DNA of 64,000 nucleotides from the NCBI GenBank assembly GCA_963840975.1, contig CAWJBC010000021.1:310001-374000 (forward strand), written 5' to 3'. The stretch is from JAADJA01 sp963840975 (GTDB lineage Bacteria > Bacteroidota > Bacteroidia > Bacteroidales > JAADJA01). This document shows, one piece after another, positions 52,801-61,596 of this stretch; the first letter of the stretch is position 1, and every line of letters begins with the position of its first letter. A program made the translations under genes and the position numbers. The notes beneath the pieces were generated by a model. It had not been told where the DNA came from and did not search any database. It saw nothing but the letters and a program-made list of their open reading frames with translations.

Positions 52801-55446
52801 CCTGAAGGGGCAAAAATTCTTTCTTTTGCGGCAGACAAGGAAACATATAAAGTCGGTGAAACTGCTACAATTACCATCCCTACTAGTGGTGAAGGCAGAG
52901 CTTTGGTAAGTATTGAAACCGGTTCAGAAATTTTGGACGCTTACTGGGTGTTGCCTGAGAAAAATCAAAAGGAAACAAGGGTGAGTTTTAAGGTAACCGA
53001 ACAAATGTGCCCGAATATTTATATCCATGTTACTTACATCCAACCTCATGCACAGACAGCCAATGATTTGCCTATCAGGCTGTACGGAATTGTACCGGTG
53101 ACTGTTGAGGATCCTGCGACAATATTAAAGCCTGTTATTTCGATGAACAATCAGTTGGCTCCTGAAAAGGAATTTACCATAACCGTTTCAGAGTTAAAAA
53201 ACAGACCAATGACTTATACACTCGCTGTTGTTGACGAAGGGTTGCTTGACCTGACACGTTTTCCGACACCTGACCCATGGTCAGTATTTTATGCGAAGGA
53301 GGCTTTAGGTGTCAAAACATGGGATTTATTTGATCTCGTACTTGGTGCTTATGGCGGGAAAATGGAAAAATTGTTTGCAATTGGTGGAGATGCCGGAAGC
53401 ATTGTAAAACCTAATGAAAAAGCCAATCGGTTCAAACCCGTAGTTATGTTTTTAGGTCCGTTCGAACTGAATGGGGGAACACAAACACACAATCTTAAAA
53501 TGCCCCGCTATATCGGGTCGGTAAGAGCCATGGTTATTGCCGGAAATGATGCAGCTTATGGCGCTGTTGAGAAAACTGTACCGGTAAAAAATCCATTGAT
53601 GATACTCGGAACCTTGCCACGAGTATTGGGACCGGGTGAAACAGTTACCCTTCCGGTGACAGTATTTGCTATGGATAAGAAAGTCAAATCGGTGAAGGTT
53701 GAAATTAAACCTAACAGCCTTCTTAAAATCATCGGAGAATCAACCAGGCAAATCGAATTTACGGATGTAGGTGATGAAATCATCAATTTCAATCTTGGAG
53801 TGGCTGAAAATATTGGTATCGGGAAGGTATCCATTGTGGCAACAAGCGGAAATGAGAAAGCTACTTACGATATCGAACTTAATGTCAGAAATCCAAATCC
53901 TCCGGTCACAACTTATCTCGAAAAAGTTTTGCAACCTGGAGAGTTCTGGACGACCGAATATTTGCCTGTAGGTATGTCTGGTACAAATGAAGGAACATTG
54001 GAAATATCGAATATCCCACCTTTTGATTTTGGGCGAAGACTAAAGGAACTGATAAGATATCCCTACGGCTGTTCAGAGCAAACCACCTCATCTGTATTTC
54101 CTCAATTGTATCTTCAAAATGTGATGGAAATGGATGAAAAATTTCAGGATTATACCAATAAAAATATTAAGGACGGAATCCGAAAACTTGGAAATATGCT
54201 TCTTTCAAATGGTGGTTTTCGATATTGGCCGGATGCGGTTGCTGCTAATGATTGGGTAACAAGTTATGCAGGTCATTTTATGATTGAAGCTGAAAAGAAA
54301 GGATATTCTTTACCCACTGGTTTTAAAAATAATTGGATCAAGTACCAGGAAAATGCAGCCAGAAGCTGGAGACAAAATGCCAACCAATACTACGATTATT
54401 ATTATCATTATCACCTGACACAAGCTTACCGGCTTTATACCTTAGCCTTAGCCAATGCACCCGATTTAAGCAGTATGAACCGGCTTAGGGAATTGCCTGG
54501 GCTAACTCCGATGGCTAAATGGCAACTTGCAGGAGCTTATGTTCTTGCAGGACAAATCGAGGTTGCAAAACAACTCATTACAAATCTGCAGACCGAAGTA
54601 CCCAGCTACAGTCTGATGAATGATTCGTATGGGTCTGACCTGAGAGATATGGCGATTATCCTCGAAACGCTTGTTTTAATGGGAGAAAAGGAAAAAGCGG
54701 GACCTCTCGTAATTACAATTTCAAAGAAAATCAGTAGTCAATATTGGTACAGCACTCAAACAACGGCTTTTTGCCTTATGTCGCTGGCAAGTTTTGCCGG
54801 AAACGAAAATCTAGTAGGTAAGGAAATGATGTTCGATTATAATATAAATAATAAAGGAATAAATTCAATGAGGACCCAATTACCATTATCGCAACAAAAA
54901 ATCGAAATCAATGGCAAAGAAACAGGGTTGATCAGCGTGAAGAATTTGGGTGCATCAATTATCTATGCGAAGGTAATTTTAAGCGGCTTGCCGGTAGCGG
55001 GGCAAGAAACATCCGCCGAAAATATGCTTAAAATGAAAGTTAGTTATAAAACGCTGGAAGGTAATGATATTCAACCCGATAGAATTCCCCAGGGAACAGA
55101 TTTTATTGCTGAGGTTGTATTAATTAACCCTGGAACTTATGGCTATTACAAGGACATGGCTTTGACCCAAATTTTGCCTTCCGGTTGGGAAATAATCAAT
55201 ACCCGGATTGCCGACTATTCATCTGCTCATGAAGTAAGTAAGCCCGATTATAGGGATATCAGAGACGACAGGGTAAATACTTTTTTTGACCTGGGGAATA
55301 AACCCAAAAAATTTACACTTGTATTAAATGCTGCCTATCTTGGACGATACTATCTTCCGGCAGTCAAGTGTGAAGCAATGTACGATAATTCAATAAATGC
55401 AATTGTTTCGGGCCGATGGGTTGAGGTGGTTAAGCCGGGAAATTAA
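49861..55446 (+). CDS. alpha-2-macroglobulin family lipoprotein
   Basis: 1861 residues. Lipoprotein signal (lipobox FLNSC, Cys22), then a chain of macroglobulin-like domains, including a Tyr/Asp/Glu-rich insert (about 465-495), the GEERGVWRPGDTL-type MG domain start (YGERGVWRPGDTLFLAF), the A2M domain and the thioester region. The thioester motif CxEQ is intact (Cys1404-Gln1407 in YGCSEQTT), followed by the alpha-alpha barrel. Such proteins trap invading proteases and bind them covalently. It is followed 70 bp downstream by penicillin-binding protein 1C, the standard partner that would repair the wall after damage. Confidence 0.95.
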   Translation: MKQIKFSTLISLGLVLVFLNSCDIRKAKTTTEFNPEFAGYINAFTSGVISCKSDIKIKFQQDLNLPGIEINKALDMVLFEFTPKINGSVYLEDKNVLCFRPDEPMKSDESYKVKLAIHKLFDVPKELKIFEFGFRIIKQSFQVTRLDFGPYNNKVLERNSLNGYITTADFMKPEDAGILLKARQDGKELPITWNRVSEASKYPFFIDSISRSIVESKVIIEWNGKGIDIDVEGSDTLTIPALGDFKVMEIKVQQQPSQLLIIQFSDPLEEGQNLDGLVRLDKGGDFKFEITNNTIKAYPAARLVGLRNVYVEAGVKNVSGFKMKDPYYIEVSFEELKPEVKLIGQGVIVPNSDGLIFPFEAVNLKAIDLKVTKIYENNITQFLQVNQLDGLYEISRVGKQIMKKKIPLDVNPGLDGRKWNAYSIDLTEIIGKDPGAIYQVEISFQKEYSVFNCSDDSKSGKEMVSYGSDSEYDEMDSEEYYYDYDYFYYYPSGYKWEERDNPCHVSYYNGSRWIRRNVFASNLGIIAKGTTGKILKVAVTDIRTTEPLSGVTVEIFDYQQQKINETTTNSDGFADIKLIENPFLLVAKKGNEKGYLRLDDGSSLSISMFDVTGNEVQKGIKGFIYGERGVWRPGDTLFLAFILEDKKKVLPAGHPVSFELVNPQGQVVINMLKTKGLNGFYDFTTKTDPDAPTGIWTINIQVGGSKFKKNIRIETVKPNRLKLNLDYGVSVISADNSNLQGNLKVKWLHGAVAKNLKANVTVTLNSIQTKFKNFEGFNFDDNSKSFYAEEQVIFDDRVNAAGEARVKADLGSFTRSPGMLKANFMVRAFEEGGEFSTDFFSIPYAPYQNFIGIKLPKSGNYREMFVTDSTYTAKIAAVDKNGNPVSVSGLEVSLYKLKWRWWWEVSGNNFGSYVGYNSEDLIQTKKIDVVKGEGVYDFKIDYPDWGRFMIRIVDLVGGHSVTQVFYTDWPSWVSRDKRKQPEGAKILSFAADKETYKVGETATITIPTSGEGRALVSIETGSEILDAYWVLPEKNQKETRVSFKVTEQMCPNIYIHVTYIQPHAQTANDLPIRLYGIVPVTVEDPATILKPVISMNNQLAPEKEFTITVSELKNRPMTYTLAVVDEGLLDLTRFPTPDPWSVFYAKEALGVKTWDLFDLVLGAYGGKMEKLFAIGGDAGSIVKPNEKANRFKPVVMFLGPFELNGGTQTHNLKMPRYIGSVRAMVIAGNDAAYGAVEKTVPVKNPLMILGTLPRVLGPGETVTLPVTVFAMDKKVKSVKVEIKPNSLLKIIGESTRQIEFTDVGDEIINFNLGVAENIGIGKVSIVATSGNEKATYDIELNVRNPNPPVTTYLEKVLQPGEFWTTEYLPVGMSGTNEGTLEISNIPPFDFGRRLKELIRYPYGCSEQTTSSVFPQLYLQNVMEMDEKFQDYTNKNIKDGIRKLGNMLLSNGGFRYWPDAVAANDWVTSYAGHFMIEAEKKGYSLPTGFKNNWIKYQENAARSWRQNANQYYDYYYHYHLTQAYRLYTLALANAPDLSSMNRLRELPGLTPMAKWQLAGAYVLAGQIEVAKQLITNLQTEVPSYSLMNDSYGSDLRDMAIILETLVLMGEKEKAGPLVITISKKISSQYWYSTQTTAFCLMSLASFAGNENLVGKEMMFDYNINNKGINSMRTQLPLSQQKIEINGKETGLISVKNLGASIIYAKVILSGLPVAGQETSAENMLKMKVSYKTLEGNDIQPDRIPQGTDFIAEVVLINPGTYGYYKDMALTQILPSGWEIINTRIADYSSAHEVSKPDYRDIRDDRVNTFFDLGNKPKKFTLVLNAAYLGRYYLPAVKCEAMYDNSINAIVSGRWVEVVKPGN

Positions 55447-55489
55447 CTTTCTGTTTGATGAGGAGTGAGTTAATTGAGGCCTTAGCCTA

Positions 55490-55497
55490 TAAATTTG
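55490..55497 (+). promoter_or_regulatory. TAnnTTTG -7 element for pbpC
   Basis: TAAATTTG, 19 bp before the pbpC ATG; suggests a second promoter inside the A2M-PBP1C unit. Confidence 0.5.
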
Positions 55498-55516
55498 AAG
55501 AAAAGCCAGGATTACA

Positions 55517-57904
55517 ATGAGGCGAGGTAGATTAAAAATTGATAGAAGAGTTAAAATTGCCGGAATAGTTGTAATACTGATGTTGATGATTTGGTACATT
55601 GTATGTTTGCCAAAACATCTTTTCAATGATCCAACATCCACCGTTATCGAAGATAAGAATGGGATATTGATTGGGGCAAAAATTGCAGATGATGGACAAT
55701 GGCGTTTTGCTTATAACAATCATGTTCCGGAGAAATTCAAACAGTCAATCCTCGAGTTTGAGGACAAATATTTTTTCTATCATCCCGGTGTGAATATTTT
55801 CTCGCTGATGAGGGCGTTTATTCGGAATATCAAAGCCGGAGAAATCAAAAGTGGAGGAAGTACGCTGTCCATGCAGGTGATCAGGCTGTCGCGCAAAGGA
55901 AAACCCAGGACAGTTTTTGAAAAGCTAATAGAAATCATCCTTTCAACACGACTTGAAATTAAATATTCAAAGAGCACAATCCTTGCACTTTATGCTGCTA
56001 ATGCTCCATTTGGAGGCAACGTTGTAGGATTGGAAGCTGCTTCATGGCGATATTTTGGCAGGTCACCGGATGATCTTTCATGGGCTGAGGCAGCAACACT
56101 TGCTGTTTTACCAAATGCCCCATCACTGATTTATCCTGGGAAAAACCAAACCCGGTTATTGATAAAAAGAAATAAACTTCTGGATCAATTAGCCAGCAAG
56201 GAATTAATTGATGATATTAGCCGATATCTGGCTAATATAGAACCATTACCCGGCAGACCACTACCCTTAGAAAAAGTAGCGCCGCACCTTCTTGACAGGG
56301 TATGTAAAGAATTTAAGGGTCAAAATATAACCACTACTCTTGATTATTTTCTTCAGAAGTCTGTATCGGAAATTATTGAAAACCATCATAAGGAATTAAA
56401 GTACAATGAAATCCACAATGCTGCCGCACTGGTAATAGAAGTCGAAACCGGAAATGTTGTTGCATATGTTGGTAATACGGCTAAAACAGATAGCATTGAT
56501 CATGGTAATGATGTGGATATTATTGTGGCACCACGAAGTACTGGAAGTATTTTAAAACCGCTTTTGTATGCCAGCATGATGGATGCCGGAGAGATTCTTC
56601 CGAATACGCTTATTCCTGATATTCCCACCCAATTTGGCGGATTAACACCCAGCAACTTTGACCGGTCATTTTTAGGAGCCGTCCCTGCCGGCAAAGCGCT
56701 TTACCGTTCGTTGAATGTCCCTGCAGTGAGAATGCTTCAGCAATTTGGGGTTCATCATTTTTACGATTTGCTAAAAAAATGTGGAATGACAACCCTCACC
56801 AATCCACCAGAGTATTATGGGCTATCTTTAATATTGGGTGGCGCTGAAACTACTTTGTGGGACCTGGCAACCATTTATTCGGGAATGACACGTGAATTAA
56901 ACCATTTTGCCGACTATAACGGCTATTACAACCCTGACCATTGGCGTCAGCCGGTTTTCATTGCGTTGGATCAAAAGAAGAATAATATCGAAATTCTGAA
57001 TTTAAAAAAACAAGGTTTTTTGAGTGCTGCGTCCGTTTGGTTTACCTACGAAGCCATGAGGGAGGTAAACAGACCCACAGAGTTGGCTGGCTGGAAAACC
57101 TTTTCATCAACCGGCAAAATAGCCTGGAAAACAGGAACCAGTTATGGTTTCAGAGATGCCTGGGCATTGGGTGTCAATCCGGATTATATTGTCGCTGTTT
57201 GGGTAGGCAATGCTGACGGAGAAGGACGCAGCGGGTTAACAGGAGTTTCAACTGCAGCTCCGGTGATGTTCGACATTTTTAACATACTTCCTGAAAGCTC
57301 CTGGTTTGATCCCCCATTCGATGAATTAGAAAAGATTGCCATTTGCCGGTTGAGCGGATGCAGAGTAAATCCCTATTGCGATCCGGTTGATACAGTTTAT
57401 GTTCAAAAAAGCGGATTGAAAACATCGCCATGTCCTTACCATCAGTTGATACATCTGGACAAAACAGGGACCGTCAGGGTTTCTGATAATTGCTACGATC
57501 CGTCTGAAATGACTCACCAACCGTGGTTTGTATTACCACCGGTCATGGAATGGTTTTACAAAAAGGGAAATCCGCTTTACAGGAGTTTGCCTCCTTTTAG
57601 TTCTGATTGTGGAACGAATACCACCTCAATTCCGATGGAGTTTATTTATCCGGGTGAAAATAATAGGCTCTATTTGCCATATGATTTGGATGGTACATTG
57701 GGTTCAATTGTTCTGGAAGTAGCCCACCGAAATCCTGAATCAGTCCTTTACTGGCACTTGGATAAAGAATTTGTCGGTATGACAAAAAACAACCATCAAA
57801 TGGCTATTCAACCGTCATTTGGTAAACATACTATTACAGTTATTGATGATGCCGGTAAGTCCATTATTAAAGCTATTGAAATATTGCAGTCGTCAAAGAA
57901 ATAA
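55517..57904 (+). CDS. pbpC: penicillin-binding protein 1C
   Basis: 795 residues. One N-terminal transmembrane helix (about 12-32), a glycosyltransferase family 51 domain (about 60-230; FEDKYFFYHPGVN with the catalytic Glu, GGSTLSMQVIRL), a transpeptidase domain (about 290-600; SxxK in GSILKP, SxN in RSLNVP, KTG in WKTGTSYGF) and the BiPBP C-terminal domain of PBP1C (about 700-795). It polymerises and cross-links peptidoglycan. The pairing with the alpha-2-macroglobulin gene is as in many Gram-negative bacteria. Confidence 0.95.
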   Translation: MRRGRLKIDRRVKIAGIVVILMLMIWYIVCLPKHLFNDPTSTVIEDKNGILIGAKIADDGQWRFAYNNHVPEKFKQSILEFEDKYFFYHPGVNIFSLMRAFIRNIKAGEIKSGGSTLSMQVIRLSRKGKPRTVFEKLIEIILSTRLEIKYSKSTILALYAANAPFGGNVVGLEAASWRYFGRSPDDLSWAEAATLAVLPNAPSLIYPGKNQTRLLIKRNKLLDQLASKELIDDISRYLANIEPLPGRPLPLEKVAPHLLDRVCKEFKGQNITTTLDYFLQKSVSEIIENHHKELKYNEIHNAAALVIEVETGNVVAYVGNTAKTDSIDHGNDVDIIVAPRSTGSILKPLLYASMMDAGEILPNTLIPDIPTQFGGLTPSNFDRSFLGAVPAGKALYRSLNVPAVRMLQQFGVHHFYDLLKKCGMTTLTNPPEYYGLSLILGGAETTLWDLATIYSGMTRELNHFADYNGYYNPDHWRQPVFIALDQKKNNIEILNLKKQGFLSAASVWFTYEAMREVNRPTELAGWKTFSSTGKIAWKTGTSYGFRDAWALGVNPDYIVAVWVGNADGEGRSGLTGVSTAAPVMFDIFNILPESSWFDPPFDELEKIAICRLSGCRVNPYCDPVDTVYVQKSGLKTSPCPYHQLIHLDKTGTVRVSDNCYDPSEMTHQPWFVLPPVMEWFYKKGNPLYRSLPPFSSDCGTNTTSIPMEFIYPGENNRLYLPYDLDGTLGSIVLEVAHRNPESVLYWHLDKEFVGMTKNNHQMAIQPSFGKHTITVIDDAGKSIIKAIEILQSSKK

Positions 57905-58022
57905 AAAAAAGACTTGGTGATTATTCTGGAACTTCCATTTATCAACAATTGTTTATAACCTATGTGCAAAACCTGTGCATATCTAAAGCTTTAAAAACTT
58001 GACTTCGGGTATTGATTTAGTG

Positions 58023-58030
58023 TAATTTTG
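58023..58030 (+). promoter_or_regulatory. TAnnTTTG promoter of the orphan RNA
   Basis: TAATTTTG with TTGAC at 57999-58003; 21 bp separate TTG from TA, within the spacing known for Bacteroidota promoters. No gene start follows; transcription should begin near 58037. Confidence 0.65.
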
Positions 58031-58036
58031 TTTCAC

Positions 58037-58570
58037 CAAGCGAGGGATAAAAGGTTAGCTTGGATCGTGTGGGGTTAAAACCCAAAACTGGCAACAGTGA
58101 TGGAAAATAACCCGGATTTTATTGAGGGAAGGGCATTAGGTTGTCAGCCCGATATTAATCAACTTTGAAATCAGTTTTTTCTCTTCATTAGTTATCGCAA
58201 GAAAACTATAGTTGAGTTTAAGCACGGCAAATGTGAAGTTTTTCGGAACCGAATGTATGCACGGCGATCTGTCAAAGTCAGGGATTCGGAAAAATTAAGC
58301 CGCAGGGTTTAACAGACCGGGTTCGAACCTGAAACCGAAATCCGCACGGAGATCAGTTGCAGGGGGACGAAAAAAGTTGAGGCTAAGTAATGGATGACCA
58401 GCAATGGGCGACCGGAACAAAGCCAGGCTCAGGAAAGATGAAACCGAAAGGCGACACCCGGATAGAGCAACCAGAATAACCGTAACTTGGCGCAAAGCAA
58501 TCACTACGGTGACTGTAGAGCGAGAGGGAATCTTGTCGGCCAGACTTGATTCCCTCTTGGTTTTTATATC
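58037..58570 (+). ncRNA. orphan structured non-coding RNA, about 530 nt, family unknown
   Basis: A GC-richer block with its own promoter and a strong intrinsic terminator, and no coding frame of any credibility. Local helices are visible: CCAAGC (58036-58041) with GCTTGG (58058-58063); ACTG-GCAA-CAGT (58087-58098), a GNRA tetraloop hairpin; GGGC (58131-58134) with GCCC (58147-58150); TTCGG-CCGAA near 58243; GGATTCGG with CCGAAATCC across 58282-58342; CC-GAAA-GG near 58443-58452, a second GNRA loop; ACCGTA with TACGGT across 58479-58510. It lacks the core motifs of RNase P, tmRNA, SRP RNA, 6S RNA, group I and group II introns. The genes either side point away from it or converge on it, so it is not a leader. 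Confidence 0.65.
58524..58565 (+). terminator. intrinsic terminator of the orphan RNA
   Basis: GAGGGAATC (58524-58532) pairs perfectly with GATTCCCTC (58548-58556), followed by TTGGTTTTTA. Confidence 0.8.
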
Positions 58571-58580
58571 GAATAAACAA

Positions 58581-59165
58581 TTAATCAAAGAAATCCATTC
58601 CAAATAAGTTTGCTAATTCTTCAAACCTCTGGATTTTATCATTGCCGTACTTGGTGATTTTTTTTCTAATCTTTTCTGGTGTTCGTGGAGTTGTAAGGTG
58701 CTTATCCGATTTTGAATAGAATTTATCGGCATAGCAGATGAGTTTTTCTTCCAGTGTAACAGGAATCATATCCCTATGCGGAAGCGGAAAGCCAGCCTGG
58801 ATAATATCTTCTTTTGATAACCCAACCCCAATATGCCTTTCGCAAACAGGAGCTATGTCCAAAAGTCCTTCCTTTTCAAGCATTTCTCTTCCGAGGAAAG
58901 TATGAGCAATATAGGGATAATCGCCAAAACATCCGATTTCAGGAGCATTTGTTTTAATAATGCCGATGTCGTGAAGCATACCGCCATAGATAATAATCTC
59001 TTTATTGATCTGAAGATGATGATTTTGTTCAAGAATGAGTAAAGCTAACTCTGTAACTTTTACACAATGTGTATAATAGTAGTTAAATGCCGTTGAATTC
59101 TCAGGGTAGTGATCAAATATAATCTTATTGACTTTATCGGGAATTAAAAAATCTGGTTGAATCAT
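58581..59165 (-). CDS. HD domain phosphohydrolase
   Basis: 194 residues with the HD-superfamily metal motifs: His in YYTHCVKV, HD in GGMLHDIG, and His in IAHTFLGREML, with a further His in CERHIG. Such proteins hydrolyse phosphate esters or nucleotides; the HDIG-type short form has no known substrate. It converges on the orphan RNA, ending 15 bp past its terminator region, and has a TAnnTTTG element at 59263-59270. Confidence 0.9.
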   Translation of the reverse strand: MIQPDFLIPDKVNKIIFDHYPENSTAFNYYYTHCVKVTELALLILEQNHHLQINKEIIIYGGMLHDIGIIKTNAPEIGCFGDYPYIAHTFLGREMLEKEGLLDIAPVCERHIGVGLSKEDIIQAGFPLPHRDMIPVTLEEKLICYADKFYSKSDKHLTTPRTPEKIRKKITKYGNDKIQRFEELANLFGMDFFD

Positions 59166-59262
59166 CTTTGAATGCTAATCATTTGTTTATTTTAGGAATT
59201 TACCTTCTGTTGATATACCTTTTATGAGTAAGTATTCAATTGTCGAAAATTAAATACGGGTG

Positions 59263-59270
59263 CAAATTTA
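59263..59270 (-). promoter_or_regulatory. TAnnTTTG -7 element for the HD-domain gene
   Basis: Reads TAAATTTG on the minus strand, 98 bp before the start codon. Confidence 0.4.
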
Positions 59271-59313
59271 GATTATTTGAAAATAAATTTCTTTCAGAAA
59301 CAATTTAATTTGA

Positions 59314-59321
59314 TAATTTTG
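59314..59321 (+). promoter_or_regulatory. TAnnTTTG -7 element for tRNA-Arg
   Basis: TAATTTTG, 67 bp before the mature tRNA 5' end. Confidence 0.5.
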
Positions 59322-59388
59322 CCGCGATTCGTATGGTATCAGATATTTTTAAATCAAATATCTAATATCAAATATCTTACATCATACC

Positions 59389-59465
<77 letters not shown>

Positions 59466-59474
59466 GTTAAATAG

Positions 59475-59506
59475 GGCACTTAACAAAGTTGTTGAGTGCC
59501 TTTTAG
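59475..59506 (+). terminator. intrinsic terminator after tRNA-Arg
   Basis: GGCACT (59475-59480) pairs with AGTGCC (59495-59500), extended inwards by AACAA with TTGTT; TTTT follows. Confidence 0.8.
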
Positions 59507-59563
59507 CTTTTAGATTGCAGGCGATTCAACAATTGGTTTATTTTTTAGGCAAAGAAAAAATGT

Positions 59564-61423
59564 TTAATCCAGTTTAAACTCTTCTTTCCAGTTGGAGTCG
59601 TTTTTAAGTTGTACTTGTTTTTGTTTGTCAAACAAAAAATCGCCCATCACGAGGTAATCCATCTCAGTGCGCATAAAGCAACGGAATGCATCATCCGGAG
59701 TACATACGATTGGCTCGCCCCTCACATTGAACGATGTATTAACGATGACTCCGTATCCAGTTAGCTTCTTAAATGCATTGATCACCTGCCAGTACCGCGG
59801 GTTTGTATTTTTATTTACGCTTTGTATGCGTGCCGAATAATCAATATGTGTAATAGCAGGCACGTCCGATCTCAAATGATACAGCCGCTGATAAAGATCC
59901 ATGTCGCCATAACCCGGAGGTTCGGGTTTATGTCTTTCATTTTTCACCGGTATCACCAGCAGCATGTAAGGAGAAGGCTTATCAATCTTGAAAAACTCAG
60001 GGATGTCCTCTTCCAGCACTGTGGGTGCGAAAGGCCTGAATCCTTCGCGGTATTTGATCTTAAGGTTCATTTTTTTCTGCATTTCGGGATTGCGTGCATC
60101 GCCCAATATACTCCTGTTTCCCAAAGCTCTTGGCCCGTATTCCATTCTTCCCTGAAACCATCCCACAACCTTTCCCTGATCGAGTAGCGATGCGACTTCC
60201 ATTGTAAGTGCGTCGAATTCGTCATAGGAATCATAGACGGCATCGTATTTTTTTGCGGTCATTTCAATCTGACGGCTAGTAAACTCCGGACCTAAATAAG
60301 CACCTTGCATGGAATCTGGGAACTGAACAGCCTTTCTTTCGTTGTTTTTCCAGATATGCCAGGCAGCAAGTGCTGCGCCAACAGCTCCACCGGCATCTCC
60401 GGCTGCGGGTTGTATCCAAATATCTTCAAAAATGTTTTCTGCAATTATTTTTCCATTTGCGACACTATTCAACGCTACACCTCCAGCCATGACAAGATTA
60501 CTGCATCCGGTAAGCTCTTTTGCTGTCTTGGCTAATTTCAAAACGACATTTTCGGTGACTAACTGTATGGCGAGCGCCATATTCATGTACGATTGGGTTA
60601 TCGGTGATTCTTCCTTTCGGGGAGGGATACCAAAGAGTTGCTGCCACTTTTTATCATCCGTCATTTTCAGTCCCGTGGCAAAAGTAAAATACTTCATGTT
60701 GAGTAGCAATGATCCATCGGGCCTGACATCTGCAAGTTCATTATAAATGATTTCGATGAATTTCTGAGTTTCACTGTCTTTCGCATTTCCGTATGGAGCT
60801 AAACCCATCAGCTTGTATTCACCACTGTTCACTTTAAAGCCGGTGTAATAAGTGAAAGCAGAATACAGCAATCCCAATGAATGAGGAAAATCAAGTTCTT
60901 TCAATATTTTTATGGTATTGCCTTTTCCGTGACAAATAGTAGATGTAGCCCATTCACCTACACCATCAATGGTAAGGATGGCAGCTTCCTCAAAGGGCGA
61001 AGGGAAGAAAGCGCTTGCAGCATGTGAAAGATGATGCTCAGGGAAAAGGATTGGAATCTTTCCTGAACCTAACTTTGCAAATTCCTCTTTCAGCATCTTT
61101 TTCATGAAGAGTTTTTCTTTGATCCAGACAGGAATAGCGGACAAAAAACTCTTTAACCCTCTGGGAGCAAAAGCATGGTAGGTTTCTAACAATCGCTCAA
61201 ATTTGATGTACGGTTTGTCATAAAAAGCTACGGCAGTAAGGTCGGAAAATTTTAAACCTCCTTCTTCCAAAACATACCGGGCTGCATTTATCGGGAAGGA
61301 GGGATCATGTTTTTTGCGGGTAAACCTTTCTTCATGGGCTGCCGCAATAATTTCACCATCAATAATCAATGCAGCAGCGCTATCATGATAATAAGCAGAA
61401 ATTCCTAATATAGCCTCTGACAT
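59564..61423 (-). CDS. carbamoyltransferase (NodU/CmcH family)
   Basis: 619 residues. The N-terminal Kae1/ASKHA-type domain (ILGISAYYHDSAAALIIDGEI, EERFTRKKHDPSFP, LFPEHHLSHAASAFFPSPF, LTIDGVGEWATS) and the C-terminal TobZ/NodU carbamoyltransferase domain (GWFQGRMEYGPRALGNRSIL, EGFRPFAPTVL, VNTSFNVRGEPIV) are complete. It transfers a carbamoyl group from carbamoyl phosphate to a sugar or other hydroxyl. Together with the two small membrane proteins just upstream and the glycosyltransferases it belongs to a surface-polysaccharide cluster that ends here, next to tRNA-Arg. Confidence 0.94.
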   Translation of the reverse strand: MSEAILGISAYYHDSAAALIIDGEIIAAAHEERFTRKKHDPSFPINAARYVLEEGGLKFSDLTAVAFYDKPYIKFERLLETYHAFAPRGLKSFLSAIPVWIKEKLFMKKMLKEEFAKLGSGKIPILFPEHHLSHAASAFFPSPFEEAAILTIDGVGEWATSTICHGKGNTIKILKELDFPHSLGLLYSAFTYYTGFKVNSGEYKLMGLAPYGNAKDSETQKFIEIIYNELADVRPDGSLLLNMKYFTFATGLKMTDDKKWQQLFGIPPRKEESPITQSYMNMALAIQLVTENVVLKLAKTAKELTGCSNLVMAGGVALNSVANGKIIAENIFEDIWIQPAAGDAGGAVGAALAAWHIWKNNERKAVQFPDSMQGAYLGPEFTSRQIEMTAKKYDAVYDSYDEFDALTMEVASLLDQGKVVGWFQGRMEYGPRALGNRSILGDARNPEMQKKMNLKIKYREGFRPFAPTVLEEDIPEFFKIDKPSPYMLLVIPVKNERHKPEPPGYGDMDLYQRLYHLRSDVPAITHIDYSARIQSVNKNTNPRYWQVINAFKKLTGYGVIVNTSFNVRGEPIVCTPDDAFRCFMRTEMDYLVMGDFLFDKQKQVQLKNDSNWKEEFKLD

Positions 61424-61435
61424 AGAAGTTTTTTT

Positions 61436-61585
61436 CTAAAATAAAGTATAGATAAAAGGTGCAATGGCTGTCCCGCTGGTAAACACGATTAACACCCCGA
61501 ACAATAATAAAATAATGATCAAAGGCAAAAGCCAGAATTTTTTTCTGACTTTCAAAAATCCCCATAAGTCTTTAAGGAAATCCAT
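61436..61585 (-). CDS. DUF5989 family small membrane protein, 49 residues
   Basis: A short gene: MDFLKDLWGFLKVRKKFW, a single hydrophobic helix (about 19-36) and the family ending TSGTAIAPFIYTLF. It lies 12 bp after the SxtJ-like gene and 12 bp before the carbamoyltransferase gene on the same strand. Small proteins of this family are regular companions of NodU-type carbamoyltransferases; the function is unknown. Confidence 0.85.
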   Translation of the reverse strand: MDFLKDLWGFLKVRKKFWLLPLIIILLLFGVLIVFTSGTAIAPFIYTLF

Positions 61586-61596
61586 TTCAATAAATA

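Noticed and set aside
57960..57982. Possible operator around TGTGCAAAACCTGTGCAT
   Set aside because: The two halves are a direct rather than inverted repeat of TGTGCA and no linked gene start is close; too weak to call.
58037..58570. tmRNA or tRNA-like element, suggested by GGGTTCGAACCTG
   Set aside because: No acceptor stem or CCA, no tag peptide frame; the GGTTCGAACC is a palindrome without the flanking T-stem.
58037..58570. Group I or group II intron
   Set aside because: No domain V hairpin, no group I P/Q/R/S core, no interrupted gene, and it ends in a normal terminator.
58295..58603. 102-codon minus-strand open frame across the orphan RNA
   Set aside because: No start signal, low-complexity composition, and it crosses the intrinsic terminator of the plus-strand RNA.
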